DNA of 21,122 nt from Tissierellaceae bacterium (GTDB taxonomy: Bacteria > Bacillota > Clostridia > Tissierellales > Tissierellaceae), in assembly GCA_023229175.1 (NCBI GenBank), contig JALNZV010000031.1, positions 1 through 21,122 on the forward strand, given 5' to 3'. The translations under genes and the position numbers were made by a program. Below are positions 7,084 to 15,150 of the stretch, piece by piece; positions within the stretch are counted from its first letter, which is position 1; every line of letters begins with the position of its first letter. The notes under the pieces were generated by a model. That model had not been told where the DNA came from. It was given only the letters and a program-made list of their open reading frames with translations, and ran no database searches.

Positions 7084-7827
7084 TTACACAAATATATCAT
7101 AACTAAAATTGATTATGGTGTGGGCGATTGTAGGCGCAATTATGTTGTTGTCCCTCGTATATAAAAATACAAAATAAATATGTATTAATAAAGTACTGAT
7201 TAAATGTGGGAAGTCATGCAGTATAAAATTTAAAGGAGTCATGTTTGCTTTAACCATTTGAAATGGTATGTGCAGTATAGCAAACATTATGCCGACGACA
7301 ATGTTGTTAATCCATCCTGCCTTTATGAGCCCCCTTACCCTAGTATTTAAAAATCCTCTAAACACTAGTTCTTCCACAAGGGAAATACAAACTAGATAAT
7401 ATAATAAGTTCCATAAATTATCTGCAATACTTGGGTTAAGCTTCATACCACTGGAAATGGCCCCCGCCATATTAGATAGTAAAAATGGCATAGAACCCAC
7501 TACTCCTAGGACGATTGATTTAGGTATCTTTTCTTTTTTTATCCCTATACTTGCAATACTTTGCTTTTTCAGTCTTAGGATAATAAATATTGGCAAAATG
7601 CTAATTAGTCCATTGGGGATATAAAAGATGAGTCTAAAAAGACTTTTACTTTTAAAATACCTACCTAAGTTTACATATATATTTGTCCTAAACATCAAGA
7701 GTCCAAGCAAGTAAACTATTGCCATATAAAATACATAGAAGATTATTCCACAAATGGCATCCTTTCTATCCATCTGTTCATGTGTTTTGCTTAAGTTTTC
7801 TTCCACAGTTATTATATGTCTATTCAT
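7084..7827 (-). CDS. CPBP-family intramembrane metalloprotease
   Basis: This 247-residue polytopic membrane protein belongs to the CAAX-protease/bacteriocin-processing (CPBP, Abi) family. The motifs are EELVFRGFL (Glu152, Glu153, Arg157), AILHIPF with His186 and IAHTIINF with His236-Asn240, which together form the glutamate/histidine metal site inside the membrane. Hydrophobic segments are at about 24-45, 66-84, 103-121, 141-151, 174-187 and 210-224. ATG 7827 is preferred to an in-frame TTG 24 codons upstream because AGGGGG lies six bases before it and the upstream extension has no ribosome binding site. CPBP proteins cleave membrane substrates or confer immunity to bacteriocins; the substrate here cannot be told. 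It is flanked by its own terminator, so joint control with the fibre operon is not evident. Confidence 0.9.
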   Translation of the reverse strand: MNRHIITVEENLSKTHEQMDRKDAICGIIFYVFYMAIVYLLGLLMFRTNIYVNLGRYFKSKSLFRLIFYIPNGLISILPIFIILRLKKQSIASIGIKKEKIPKSIVLGVVGSMPFLLSNMAGAISSGMKLNPSIADNLWNLLYYLVCISLVEELVFRGFLNTRVRGLIKAGWINNIVVGIMFAILHIPFQMVKANMTPLNFILHDFPHLISTLLIHIYFVFLYTRDNNIIAPTIAHTIINFSYDIFV

Positions 7828-8052
7828 TTTGTACCCCCTTACAAAATTATTTCCTCTACATACTTCTACTAATATGGTAAACACTTTCTTCCAAACCAAT
7901 TCTATCCGTCTTTACGTTTAGTTCTTCTGTATGCCATGGATGACAACATTAGACCTTCCATCCTTTGGATGACAAAAATCTTAGAGATATACGAATTTAC
8001 TTTTATATTTCTTACATAAAAAGATATGTTCTTATACGGTGGCTAAACCTCC

Positions 8053-8532
8053 CTATTTATGATACGGTTCTCCCTTCATTATTCTAAAACTACGATATAT
8101 CTGCTCAAGTAAAATAAGTCTCATTAATTGATGTGGAAATGTCATCTTTGAAAAAGATAAACTGTAGTCGCTTTTTTTAATTACATCATCCGATAACCCC
8201 AGTGATCCTCCTATAATAAATACGATATGATTAGCTCCATTATTCATTAATGCTTCCATCTTTTCTGACAATTCCACTGATGAAATTTGTTTCCCCATTA
8301 TTTCCAGGGAAATAATGAAAGAGTTTTGGGGAATCTTGGAAGTTATTCTCTCTCCTTCTTTTCTTTTTACTATTTCCATTTCCTTCGAAGATAAATCCTC
8401 TGGTGCCCTTTCATCGTCAATTTCTATGATTTTTAGGGTGCAATATTTAGACAATCTCTTGGCAAATTCTTTTATTCCTTCCTGCTGATACTTCTCTTTT
8501 ATTTTTCCTACTGCAATTATCGTTATATTCAT
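8053..8532 (-). CDS. rlmH: 23S rRNA (pseudouridine1915-N3)-methyltransferase RlmH
   Basis: This 159-residue SPOUT-class methyltransferase uses S-adenosylmethionine to methylate pseudouridine 1915 in helix 69 of 23S rRNA on the assembled 70S ribosome. The start MNITIIAVGKIK, the cofactor-knot motif FIIGGSLGLSD (about 105-115), the SFSKMTFPHQLMR stretch (127-138), EQIYRSFRI and the invariant C-terminal PYHK are diagnostic, and the length is exactly that of the family. In Bacillus rlmH also lies directly downstream of walRKHIJ-htrC, so this window keeps that order with three genes inserted between htrA and rlmH. It follows the DUF454 gene by 12 bases. No clear terminator is seen after it. Confidence 0.97.
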   Translation of the reverse strand: MNITIIAVGKIKEKYQQEGIKEFAKRLSKYCTLKIIEIDDERAPEDLSSKEMEIVKRKEGERITSKIPQNSFIISLEIMGKQISSVELSEKMEALMNNGANHIVFIIGGSLGLSDDVIKKSDYSLSFSKMTFPHQLMRLILLEQIYRSFRIMKGEPYHK

Positions 8533-8544
8533 AGCTTTATTTCC

Positions 8545-8919
8545 TTACTCCTCTTTTTTCGTCTTTATTACAAAGAAAAAATAATAGTATTTTGACACTA
8601 CCACCAATAGTATAAATAATCTCATATAGATACTTTTAAGGATTATAAGTGGAAACGCCAACATAAAATCTGATATAAACATTAACTTGACTTTTCGCTT
8701 CAATGTCATAGACCTATCCCTTATAAAATCCTCTGCATAGTCTTTAAACACTTTAGTAGTTCTAAACCACCTATCAAATCTATCAGAACCTCTCATGAAA
8801 AAATATGATGCCAATAATATAAATGGTGTCGTAGGCAATACTGGAACTGCAATGCCTATTATTCCTACGGTCATCGATATAAAACCCAATAATATAAAAA
8901 CAAATTTGATTAACTTCAA
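8545..8919 (-). CDS. DUF454 (YbaN-like) small membrane protein
   Basis: This 124-residue inner-membrane protein of unknown function carries the DUF454 signature: TVGIIGIAVPVLPTTPFILLASYFF near the N-terminus, then a conserved cytoplasmic stretch with RWFRTTKVFKDYAEDFI and the basic SMTLKRKVK, then two more hydrophobic segments (about 81-95 and 100-117). Length and order of motifs match E. coli YbaN. The start codon is TTG, supported by a strong AGGAGG site six bases upstream. It lies between the small unknown gene, from which it is separated by a terminator-like hairpin, and rlmH. Confidence 0.88.
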   Translation of the reverse strand: MKLIKFVFILLGFISMTVGIIGIAVPVLPTTPFILLASYFFMRGSDRFDRWFRTTKVFKDYAEDFIRDRSMTLKRKVKLMFISDFMLAFPLIILKSIYMRLFILLVVVSKYYYFFFVIKTKKEE

Positions 8920-8960
8920 TTTTTTCCTCCTGCTAATTTTTAACTAATTATACCACAATT

Positions 8961-8989
8961 AAAAAAATGGGGCTAGAAAACTAACCCCA
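8961..8989 (-). terminator. Rho-independent terminator after the small unknown gene
   Basis: TGGGG-C-TAG (8968-8976) pairs with CTA-A-CCCCA (8981-8989) over an AAAA loop, with one mismatch. On the minus strand seven T residues (8961-8967) follow directly. It would end or attenuate the long wal-htrA-surE transcript before DUF454 and rlmH. Confidence 0.8.
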
Positions 8990-9020
8990 AAATCACGTGT
9001 GCTATTTATTTTCTACCTCC

Positions 9021-9323
9021 CTATTCTATCATATTGTCTCTGAAAAATACTATCATACCGTAACATTCCAGAAGTTCCATAAATTGTTCATGTGGTGAAC
9101 CTTCCAAGGCCTCTATGAAAGCATTTTCTTCGTATTTTCTTTCGTTTTCTTCAATCTTTACTTGGAACATTTCCATTACGTCTTCTTTCGTTTCCAAATT
9201 TTTAATTAAATCGATGTACCTATCATACTCGTTTGATATTTCCTCCTTGGCAAATTGATCTAAATCCGGATAAAGTTTTATGTACCTTTCTATTACTTCT
9301 ATTTTATCTCTAATCTTAAACAC
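9021..9323 (-). CDS. Hypothetical protein, about 100 aa, helical and charged
   Basis: No family is recognised. The longest open frame begins at ATG 9353 but has no ribosome binding site there. A perfect AAAGGAGG lies inside that extension, eight bases before GTG 9323, so a GTG start and 100 residues are the better model. The product is soluble, rich in Glu, Lys, Asp and Ile, and predicted helical throughout (KIRDKIEVIERYIKLYPDLDQ, then EYDRYIDLIKNLETKEDV). It ends with MELLECYGMIVFFRDNMIE, which contains its only cysteine. It has no signal peptide, TM segment or catalytic motif. It follows surE by 44 bases and is followed by a terminator, so it is likely the last gene of the walR-to-surE transcript. 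Confidence 0.75.
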   Translation of the reverse strand: MFKIRDKIEVIERYIKLYPDLDQFAKEEISNEYDRYIDLIKNLETKEDVMEMFQVKIEENERKYEENAFIEALEGSPHEQFMELLECYGMIVFFRDNMIE

Positions 9324-9367
9324 GGTAGTTTCCTCCTTTGTAAAATTTGTCATATAGGCAATACTTG

Positions 9368-10117
9368 CTAAATCCAGTTCTTTACTTCATTTAATAGTTC
9401 AAAGTTAGTTAAGTCGTAATGGAGTGGAGTTATGGTAATATACCCCTCATTTATATAGTATCTATCAGTTCCATCTTCCTTTGGCATATCCTTTCTGCCT
9501 TTTAATTTAATTATATTCTCCCCATTAGTGCCGTTTTCCATTATATAATAATCGTATATAGGTCCACCTATTTTACAAACTTCTATTCCCTTTATTTCCT
9601 GTATTGCCCTGTATGGCACATTGACATTTAGTACAATCTTAGAATCTTTTATTCGTTCCTTGCTTTTCCTTAGGATTTCCTTTACATTTTTGGCTGCAAT
9701 ATGGAACTTTGCCACACCACCTATATCTTCGGCTGAAATAGCTATGGAAGGCAACTCATAAATATTGGCCTCTATGGCTGCCGATACAGTACCTGAATAC
9801 AATATATCCATGCCCACATTTAGACCCATGTTTATACCAGAGATGATTAAATCTACGTTGTCATCTGCCAAAATTTCCAATCCTAGCCTTACACAGTCCG
9901 CAGGTGTTCCAGATACGCTGTATGCCTTAGATTTTATTCCTTCTAATTTTACCTTTTTTACCCTTAATGGCTGTGTTAATGTAATAGCATGACTTTGGGC
10001 TGACCTTTGATTATCTGGTGCTATTATGGTCAATTTATAATCTTCCTCCAATTCCTTGGCCAGTACCCTCAATCCCTCTGCCATGATGCCGTCGTCATTT
10101 ACTAATAATAAATGCAT
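9368..10117 (-). CDS. surE: 5'/3'-nucleotidase SurE
   Basis: This metal-dependent phosphatase of 249 residues releases phosphate from nucleoside 5'- and 3'-monophosphates in the cytoplasm. Metal ligands are Asp8-Asp9 (LLVNDDG), Ser39 (NQRSAQS) and Asn96 (SGINMG). Other family blocks are SHAITLTQPL, YSVSGTPADCVRLGL and YSGTVSAAIEA. The length is normal. GGGAGGAT precedes the ATG, and 16 bases separate it from the htrA stop, so it is read with the wal/htrA operon. surE is not part of the Bacillus wal locus, so its place here is a lineage-specific addition. Confidence 0.96.
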   Translation of the reverse strand: MHLLLVNDDGIMAEGLRVLAKELEEDYKLTIIAPDNQRSAQSHAITLTQPLRVKKVKLEGIKSKAYSVSGTPADCVRLGLEILADDNVDLIISGINMGLNVGMDILYSGTVSAAIEANIYELPSIAISAEDIGGVAKFHIAAKNVKEILRKSKERIKDSKIVLNVNVPYRAIQEIKGIEVCKIGGPIYDYYIMENGTNGENIIKLKGRKDMPKEDGTDRYYINEGYITITPLHYDLTNFELLNEVKNWI

Positions 10118-10133
10118 ATTATCCTCCCCGTAT

Positions 10134-11282
10134 TTAAAAGTCTACAAATTTTATCTCAACTCTCTTTTCTTCACCGTTTCTATTAATTATTAAAACTGCT
10201 TTATCCCCCACCCTATATTTGTAAAGGAGTTTTCGCAGCTGTGTCATGGATTCAATCTTTTCATTATCTACCTTTACGATAATATCTAAGGGCCTTAAGT
10301 TTGCCTTTTCAGCCGGCGAATTTGGCAACACTTCTATGATTACGACTCCTCTATCGCCTTTTAATTTTCTTCCATATTGGAGCTCATATGTGTCCGTTTC
10401 TAGACCTTGAAATCCTATATATACATTGCTAAAGTTCCCTTCTTCTGCCACTACCTCTACAATTGGTTTTATTAAATTTATAGGTATTGCAAATCCCAAT
10501 CCTTCCCCTGTCTTTATCTTTGCTGTATTTATACCTATTACTTCACCCTTGTTATTTAGCAAGGGTCCACCGCTGTTCCCTGGATTTATGGATGCATCGG
10601 TTTGTATTAAATCCTCTATTATATTGTATTGGTCTACTTTTATGGATCTATGAAGCCCTGATACTATGCCTGAAGTTACAGATCGTTGAAATTCTAATCC
10701 CAAGGGATTTCCAATTGCTACGGCCAAATCCCCTACTTCTAATATGTCAGAGTCTCCCAAGGCTGCAGTATTTAAATTGTCTGCCTCTACCTTTATTATG
10801 GCTAAATCCAATAGGGAATCATTCCATAATACGTTGCCGTCTAACTTTTCACCGTCCTCCAATAACACTGTAATATTTTTAGCATTTCCATCTGCTATAA
10901 CATGGGAATTAGTCAATATATACCCACTCGGGTCTACTATTACTCCAGAACCTACCCCTGGTACATCCCTTACCCAAAATAGTTCCCTGATTTGTTGAAC
11001 TGTCGTAATGCCCACTACGGAGCCCATGGCCTTTTTTGCCACTGCTGTAACTGCTGACATCTCGTCGGCAGGGGTTATACTTATCTCCTGCATTGTTCTT
11101 ATTTCCTGTCTTACATACATTTCCGGCATTGGCAGTATTTTTCCATATAAATAAGTCGGGGCTATATACGATACAAATACGCCTCCTATAATAGCACCTA
11201 TTATAGCTGCTGCAAAGTGCGAAAAAAATCCCCTTTTTCCCCTAGGTGATCTATTGTAATTATAGTAACCGTACCCATCCAT
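10134..11282 (-). CDS. htrA: HtrA/DegP-family membrane-anchored serine protease
   Basis: This 382-residue protease acts on misfolded or surface proteins outside the membrane. A short basic, Tyr-rich cytoplasmic N-terminus is followed by one TM (about 22-44). The trypsin-like domain (about 75-275) carries His127 (TNSHVIADG), Asp159 (LLDLAIIKV) and Ser237 (NPGNSGGPLL). A single PDZ domain (about 295-380) contains GVVIIEVLPNSPAEKANLRPLDIIV. The triad is intact and the length is that of Gram-positive HtrA. It follows walJ by 12 bases, as htrC follows walJ in Bacillus, so it is part of the envelope-stress locus. Confidence 0.95.
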   Translation of the reverse strand: MDGYGYYNYNRSPRGKRGFFSHFAAAIIGAIIGGVFVSYIAPTYLYGKILPMPEMYVRQEIRTMQEISITPADEMSAVTAVAKKAMGSVVGITTVQQIRELFWVRDVPGVGSGVIVDPSGYILTNSHVIADGNAKNITVLLEDGEKLDGNVLWNDSLLDLAIIKVEADNLNTAALGDSDILEVGDLAVAIGNPLGLEFQRSVTSGIVSGLHRSIKVDQYNIIEDLIQTDASINPGNSGGPLLNNKGEVIGINTAKIKTGEGLGFAIPINLIKPIVEVVAEEGNFSNVYIGFQGLETDTYELQYGRKLKGDRGVVIIEVLPNSPAEKANLRPLDIIVKVDNEKIESMTQLRKLLYKYRVGDKAVLIINRNGEEKRVEIKFVDF

Positions 11283-11294
11283 AATATTATCCCC

Positions 11295-12092
11295 CTATTT
11301 TATATTATAAACCTTACTAGCCCTATCCCTATAAGTCATATTTAATACAATATCTTTATCTACGTCTATTCCTCTGCTGTCAATTAATGTCTTTACAGTT
11401 TCATATGCTAAACTTTCCGTATTATTTTCTTTGCTCAGATGACCCAGTAAGATTACTTCACCTTCACCTGATATTACCTCTCCCAAAATCCTTCCCGCAT
11501 CTTCGTTGGATAAATGCCCCCTTGTACTGAGAATCCTTTGTTTTAAGTACCAGGGATAGCTTCCCTCTTTTAACATTTTAATGTCGTGATTTGACTCTAG
11601 TAAATACAGATTAGAACCTTTAATCTTTGATTTTATTTCATCATTTACCCATCCTGTGTCTGTAATAACACTTATTTTAGTCTTTTTGTAATTAAATATA
11701 TATCCCACAGGGTCCAAGGCATCGTGAAATATGCTTACTGGGTATATGGAAATATCCTTAATGCTTAGATACTCCTCTGTAATAAATGTTTTAATATTCT
11801 TTTCTTTTATTTCGCCTATGATGTTTTTCATACCTAGCCATGTCTGTTCATTGGCATATATGGGCAAATCAAATCTTCTGGATAATATGCCCACACCCTT
11901 GACATGGTCAATATGTTCATGGGTCACTAAAATCCCATCCAATGTATTTGGATTCACATCGATGGCGGAAAGCAATCCCTCAATTCTCTTCCCTGAGAAA
12001 CCTCCATCTACTAATAACCTAGTACCCTTTGCTTCTATGAATTGACAATTTCCACTACTCCCGCTGGATAGGGAACAAAATTTCACTTCCAT
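11295..12092 (-). CDS. walJ: Metallo-beta-lactamase-fold hydrolase WalJ (YycJ)
   Basis: This 265-residue MBL-fold protein starts with VKFCSLSSGSSGNCQFIE, typical of YycJ/WalJ. The metal-binding HEHIDH is at 58-63, with further ligands likely at SIFHDALDP, ITDTGW and LGHLS. Relatives have nuclease-like folds; the biological substrate is not established, though YycJ has been linked to DNA replication and cell-wall coordination. The start is supported by GGAGGT. It follows walI after 74 bases that contain a weak terminator and a TATAAT, so it may have some independent expression. Confidence 0.94.
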   Translation of the reverse strand: MEVKFCSLSSGSSGNCQFIEAKGTRLLVDGGFSGKRIEGLLSAIDVNPNTLDGILVTHEHIDHVKGVGILSRRFDLPIYANEQTWLGMKNIIGEIKEKNIKTFITEEYLSIKDISIYPVSIFHDALDPVGYIFNYKKTKISVITDTGWVNDEIKSKIKGSNLYLLESNHDIKMLKEGSYPWYLKQRILSTRGHLSNEDAGRILGEVISGEGEVILLGHLSKENNTESLAYETVKTLIDSRGIDVDKDIVLNMTYRDRASKVYNIK

Positions 12093-12138
12093 ACTCTACC
12101 TCCAAATTATGCTTTATTCCATTATAGTCTATTTTAAC

Positions 12139-12165
12139 AAAAAAAAGAAGAATCTTAAATTCTCC
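12139..12165 (-). terminator. Weak intrinsic terminator or attenuator between walI and walJ
   Basis: On the minus strand GGAGAAT (12159-12165) pairs with ATTCTTC (12147-12153), including one G-T pair, over a five-base loop and runs into a T8 tract (12139-12146). It begins immediately after the walI stop. The short AT-rich stem suggests partial termination that lowers walJ-htrA-surE relative to walRKHI. A TATAAT at 12121-12126 without a good -35 could restart transcription. Confidence 0.5.
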
Positions 12166-12166
12166 C

Positions 12167-13015
12167 TTAATTATTGTAGCTATCTATTATAATCTTTGTA
12201 CCATCGTCAAATAGTACACGCCATGCCGGTATTGTCTTACCTCGTTTTGCATCCTTTGGGTTTTCTACGAATTCTTGGTCCAAAGGATCAAAGTAGTAAC
12301 AGAGGGATATTTCATCTATGACCTTCCCATATGCTTCTTCTGCAGTTAGCAGGCTAAGTATTGCTTTTGGGGCTGTATTAATATAAATAGGCTTCTCTCC
12401 CTCTTCTATTACTTCTAGCCAAATTCGCTCCAACGACTTTACTCCCCTGCCATCAACTGTTATTAAAGTAGTAGACTTTTCCAAATACCTGTCGCCATAC
12501 TCTTTGGTAAATTCTAGAACATAAGAATTCTCTTCTTTTACTGTATGAGATAACTTCATATCAGATGTATCGTAATCTTTTTCCATTAGAAATTCCAAGG
12601 CAATATCTTTTGCATTTTTTTCGTCCAAATGTGTAAAATTTACTTTATCCCCATTATTTTCGTATATCAACGTTTTCTTGTTGACAATCGTTATATTTTC
12701 ATCACCATAACTTATCTCAGCTGTAGAGGGTTTTACTTTTATTTCACCATTTCCATGAAAAAAGCTCCTATTTACTTCGTATGGGTCCTGATTTTCAAAT
12801 TCGACTGATAAGATGTTTAAACTAGGTATTTCACGAGGTATCTTGCCCTTAATTGATATTTCTTTCCTGCCCAATATTTTAATCACATCTTCTACGAAAC
12901 TGTCCTTTATTGTAGTTTCCGTCTGTCTCTCTCCAGATAGCAAAACATAACCTAGCAAAATATTGGTTATTACAAATGCAACTATTAAGATGGTTTTTGC
13001 TTTTGACCAATCCAT
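12167..13015 (-). CDS. walI: WalI (YycI), regulatory partner of WalK
   Basis: This 282-residue protein has a short cytoplasmic start MDWSKAKTI, one TM (about 8-27) and a large extracytoplasmic domain. The MDWSKAKTI-FVITNILLG opening is the conserved start of YycI. The outer domain has the two-lobed YycI/YycH-type layout and ends with TIPAWRVLFDDGTKIII. In Bacillus, YycI and YycH contact WalK through their TM helices and adjust its activity. ATG 13015 is chosen over an upstream in-frame TTG because GGTGAGG lies directly before it. The gene follows walH with almost no gap. Confidence 0.9.
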   Translation of the reverse strand: MDWSKAKTILIVAFVITNILLGYVLLSGERQTETTIKDSFVEDVIKILGRKEISIKGKIPREIPSLNILSVEFENQDPYEVNRSFFHGNGEIKVKPSTAEISYGDENITIVNKKTLIYENNGDKVNFTHLDEKNAKDIALEFLMEKDYDTSDMKLSHTVKEENSYVLEFTKEYGDRYLEKSTTLITVDGRGVKSLERIWLEVIEEGEKPIYINTAPKAILSLLTAEEAYGKVIDEISLCYYFDPLDQEFVENPKDAKRGKTIPAWRVLFDDGTKIIIDSYNN

Positions 13016-13030
13016 ATCCTCACCATCCAA

Positions 13031-14458
13031 TTATCTGTCTCTTCTATATTCTAAATTTCCATCGTAAACGTTAAAAGCATAAAGGCTACTTTCAGTTTTT
13101 ATTACCCATACGGGAATTAATTTATCCTCCATATCCTTCAAACAAGGATCAAAATAAGACAAAGTTATATCGTCTAAAAAGGTCAAAACCTGATCGATGG
13201 TTATACTTTCCTTACTGTCTTTTATTTCCCTTTCCCGCAAATACTCTCCAACTAAAAAATCGTAGTTTATATCTATTATGTCTAAGGATGTCAACAGCTT
13301 CTTATCTTCTGTAAGGTCTTCCATTGTTCTGTTTATATCTTTTCTGATAAAATGTTTATATGATCGTATATGATTGTTAAATACCTCGATTTGAATAAAA
13401 TCCACTACCTCTTCATTTCCTAAAATTACTGGCAGCCCTCTGACTCTATATCTGAAAGTTAAATTGTATCCCAAACTTTCATCGGATTGTATCTCCTCGA
13501 CCTTTGCCAAATACATCCCCTTCGTAATACCTGCATTTTGCGATATGAATTCGGCTGATGTACTTAAACTCTCATATAAATTACGCTTTTTGATTATTTC
13601 CTCTAATGGATGATAGTACTCTACTGTACCGTTTATATTGAGCTTTAATACTCTATGATTGTATTCATAAATCGTCGACTCGTTTCCCTCTACGATTTCC
13701 CTGATATAATCTATACTTTTATTGAAATATCTTTCAGCTATCTTTCTCTTGTTTTCTTCGTCTAAATTCCTTATTTCATTCTCCACATAGACTGTTGACA
13801 GTGAATTTTTCATTTCATATGGTATATATATATCTTTATCTATGCCATATGTATCCCTGGCAGAATAATAGTAGTTATAACCTTTTTCCTTTTCTATTTC
13901 TAGAAATTGCTCTTTTAAATGGGAAATGTCTATGGTGCTGTCCAATATGGCCAAATGCTTGTCTCCATCTGTAAAAACAAAAAAAGAATCCCCTTTACCG
14001 AGATAGATATAAATGTCTTTGACATTTTGTATCGTATCTACAATAGAACTCGGATCTTTAACGTCTAAAGCCTTGGCCAATATGAAAGTATTTACCTTCT
14101 CAGGAAAATAAAATACCAAGGACGGCTTTTTCTTATATTGTAAAAATTCCTCATCCGACAGGTCAATTGTTTTTATATCTTTAGATCCTAATATGGTCCC
14201 TAAAGTTTTCCTTGAATTCGTCCACAGTTTATATTTTGAGTCGTCATAAAAAAGCGTCAAGTATTTTTCATTAAAGTTTAATAAATATTTATTTGGCATT
14301 ATCATATCTGATAACAAATACGACGTGCTATAGACCTTATCTCCCTTGGCGAATAATTTAAAGGTTTCATTAGGCAATTCCATCCAAAGTCTTTTAGTAA
14401 GCAACAAGCTAATACCTACTAATGATATTAATAGAAAAGTCTTTAGCCTTTCTTTCAT
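13031..14458 (-). CDS. walH: WalH (YycH), regulatory partner of WalK
   Basis: This 475-residue membrane-anchored protein has a short basic cytoplasmic tail (MKERLKT), one TM (about 7-24) and a long outer region. Near its end, LSYFDPCLKDMEDKLIPVWVIKTE matches the YycH/YycI C-terminal pattern (compare the corresponding CYYFDPLDQEF in WalI). Sequence conservation in YycH is low, so the assignment rests mainly on topology, length and position between walK and walI. The ATG at 14458 has GGAG nine bases upstream; an ATG seven codons earlier lacks a site. Only 30 bases separate it from the inserted Ig-like gene, so the two are co-transcribed. Confidence 0.88.
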   Translation of the reverse strand: MKERLKTFLLISLVGISLLLTKRLWMELPNETFKLFAKGDKVYSTSYLLSDMIMPNKYLLNFNEKYLTLFYDDSKYKLWTNSRKTLGTILGSKDIKTIDLSDEEFLQYKKKPSLVFYFPEKVNTFILAKALDVKDPSSIVDTIQNVKDIYIYLGKGDSFFVFTDGDKHLAILDSTIDISHLKEQFLEIEKEKGYNYYYSARDTYGIDKDIYIPYEMKNSLSTVYVENEIRNLDEENKRKIAERYFNKSIDYIREIVEGNESTIYEYNHRVLKLNINGTVEYYHPLEEIIKKRNLYESLSTSAEFISQNAGITKGMYLAKVEEIQSDESLGYNLTFRYRVRGLPVILGNEEVVDFIQIEVFNNHIRSYKHFIRKDINRTMEDLTEDKKLLTSLDIIDINYDFLVGEYLREREIKDSKESITIDQVLTFLDDITLSYFDPCLKDMEDKLIPVWVIKTESSLYAFNVYDGNLEYRRDR

Positions 14459-14488
14459 TGCAATCAACTCCAATATCATAAGTAAGCA

Positions 14489-15079
14489 TTAGTTTTGAAT
14501 TATCATTTCTAAAAGTTTTTCCGGGCGTTTTACCTCCCTACTTGTGGTACTATTGCTTGGATTTACAAAGATGATTATTTCAATAGAAGGAACCTCATCC
14601 CTATTAAAATTGATGATTATTTTATTGATTCCCGTTACCAATTCCAATTGCTTGCTAAAAGTACCAGAATTCCCCACTAGAATATCATCTGTATACACTT
14701 CTATATAATCGTCCTCTGAAGGCAATTTCAATAAATTAAAGTTCTTTCTAGTAAGATCTGTAGTTCCGTATATCTCTATTGTAACAGTGGTGTCTACTGG
14801 TGCAATTCCATTTACAAAGTCAACCTTTTCCTCTATTGTATAGGCACTTTTTTCAGGCCTAATTATTCGATATTTGCTAATATCTATTTCCTCTTCAACC
14901 GTAGATTCAATCTTAGATTCAGCCTTAGTTTCCTCTGTTTTTGTCTGCTCCATTATTGCCTGTTCAACTTTAGTTTTATCTATTATTCCCTTTTCATTAG
15001 TATCAGTGGCATAACTGAAGGAACTTATAGCTAAAATGCTAGCACCGATAAAAACACCGGCTAATATTCTCTTCAACAT
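14489..15079 (-). CDS. Secreted protein with Ig-like domain, inserted between walK and walH
   Basis: This 196-residue protein has a clear Sec signal peptide (MLKRILAGVF start, cut probably after SYA at 24). A Glu/Lys/Thr-rich low-complexity linker (about 26-66) follows. A beta-rich domain (about 71-173) has the look of a bacterial Ig-like fold: FVNGIAPVDTTVTIEIYG, a central IEVYTDDILVGNSGTFSKQL and INKIIINF. A short basic-then-hydrophobic tail ends in MIIQN. AAGGAGG precedes the ATG. walK is normally followed directly by walH, so this gene is an addition to the locus. A perfect WalR box lies just upstream, suggesting WalR controls it and the genes after it. An envelope role is likely, for example binding wall material or the WalK/WalH outer domains; the exact family is not recognised. 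Confidence 0.8.
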   Translation of the reverse strand: MLKRILAGVFIGASILAISSFSYATDTNEKGIIDKTKVEQAIMEQTKTEETKAESKIESTVEEEIDISKYRIIRPEKSAYTIEEKVDFVNGIAPVDTTVTIEIYGTTDLTRKNFNLLKLPSEDDYIEVYTDDILVGNSGTFSKQLELVTGINKIIINFNRDEVPSIEIIIFVNPSNSTTSREVKRPEKLLEMIIQN

Positions 15080-15111
15080 TCTGATCCCTCCTTTACCATC
15101 ATATCATAATC

Positions 15112-15144
15112 ATTATATATTAGATATATTACAAAACTGTTACA
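15112..15144 (-). promoter_or_regulatory. Perfect WalR (YycF) box and -10 element upstream of the Ig-like gene
   Basis: On the minus strand TGTAAC-AGTTT-TGTAAT (15128-15144) fits the published WalR recognition pattern TGT(A/T)A(A/T/C)-N5-TGT(A/T)A(A/T/C) at every position. It lies in the 71-base gap between walK and the Ig-like gene. TATAAT (15112-15117) starts 10 bases downstream, so the box covers the -35 position and no good -35 hexamer is present. That suits either activation by WalR in place of a -35 or repression by occlusion. Confidence 0.7.
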
Positions 15145-15150
15145 ACAAAG

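Noticed and set aside
7828..7899. N-terminal extension of the CPBP protease from a TTG at 7899
   Set aside because: No ribosome binding site before the TTG, whereas AGGGGG is well placed before ATG 7827.
7937..7975. Direct repeat TGGATGACAA (7937-7946 and 7966-7975) between the CPBP gene and rlmH
   Set aside because: Only two copies, no associated promoter or palindrome that fits; could be an operator but is not supported enough to list as a feature.
10487..10873. Plus-strand open frame of 128 codons inside htrA
   Set aside because: It is antisense to a well-supported protease, Leu-rich and low in complexity, with no ribosome binding site or family motif; a shadow of the real gene.
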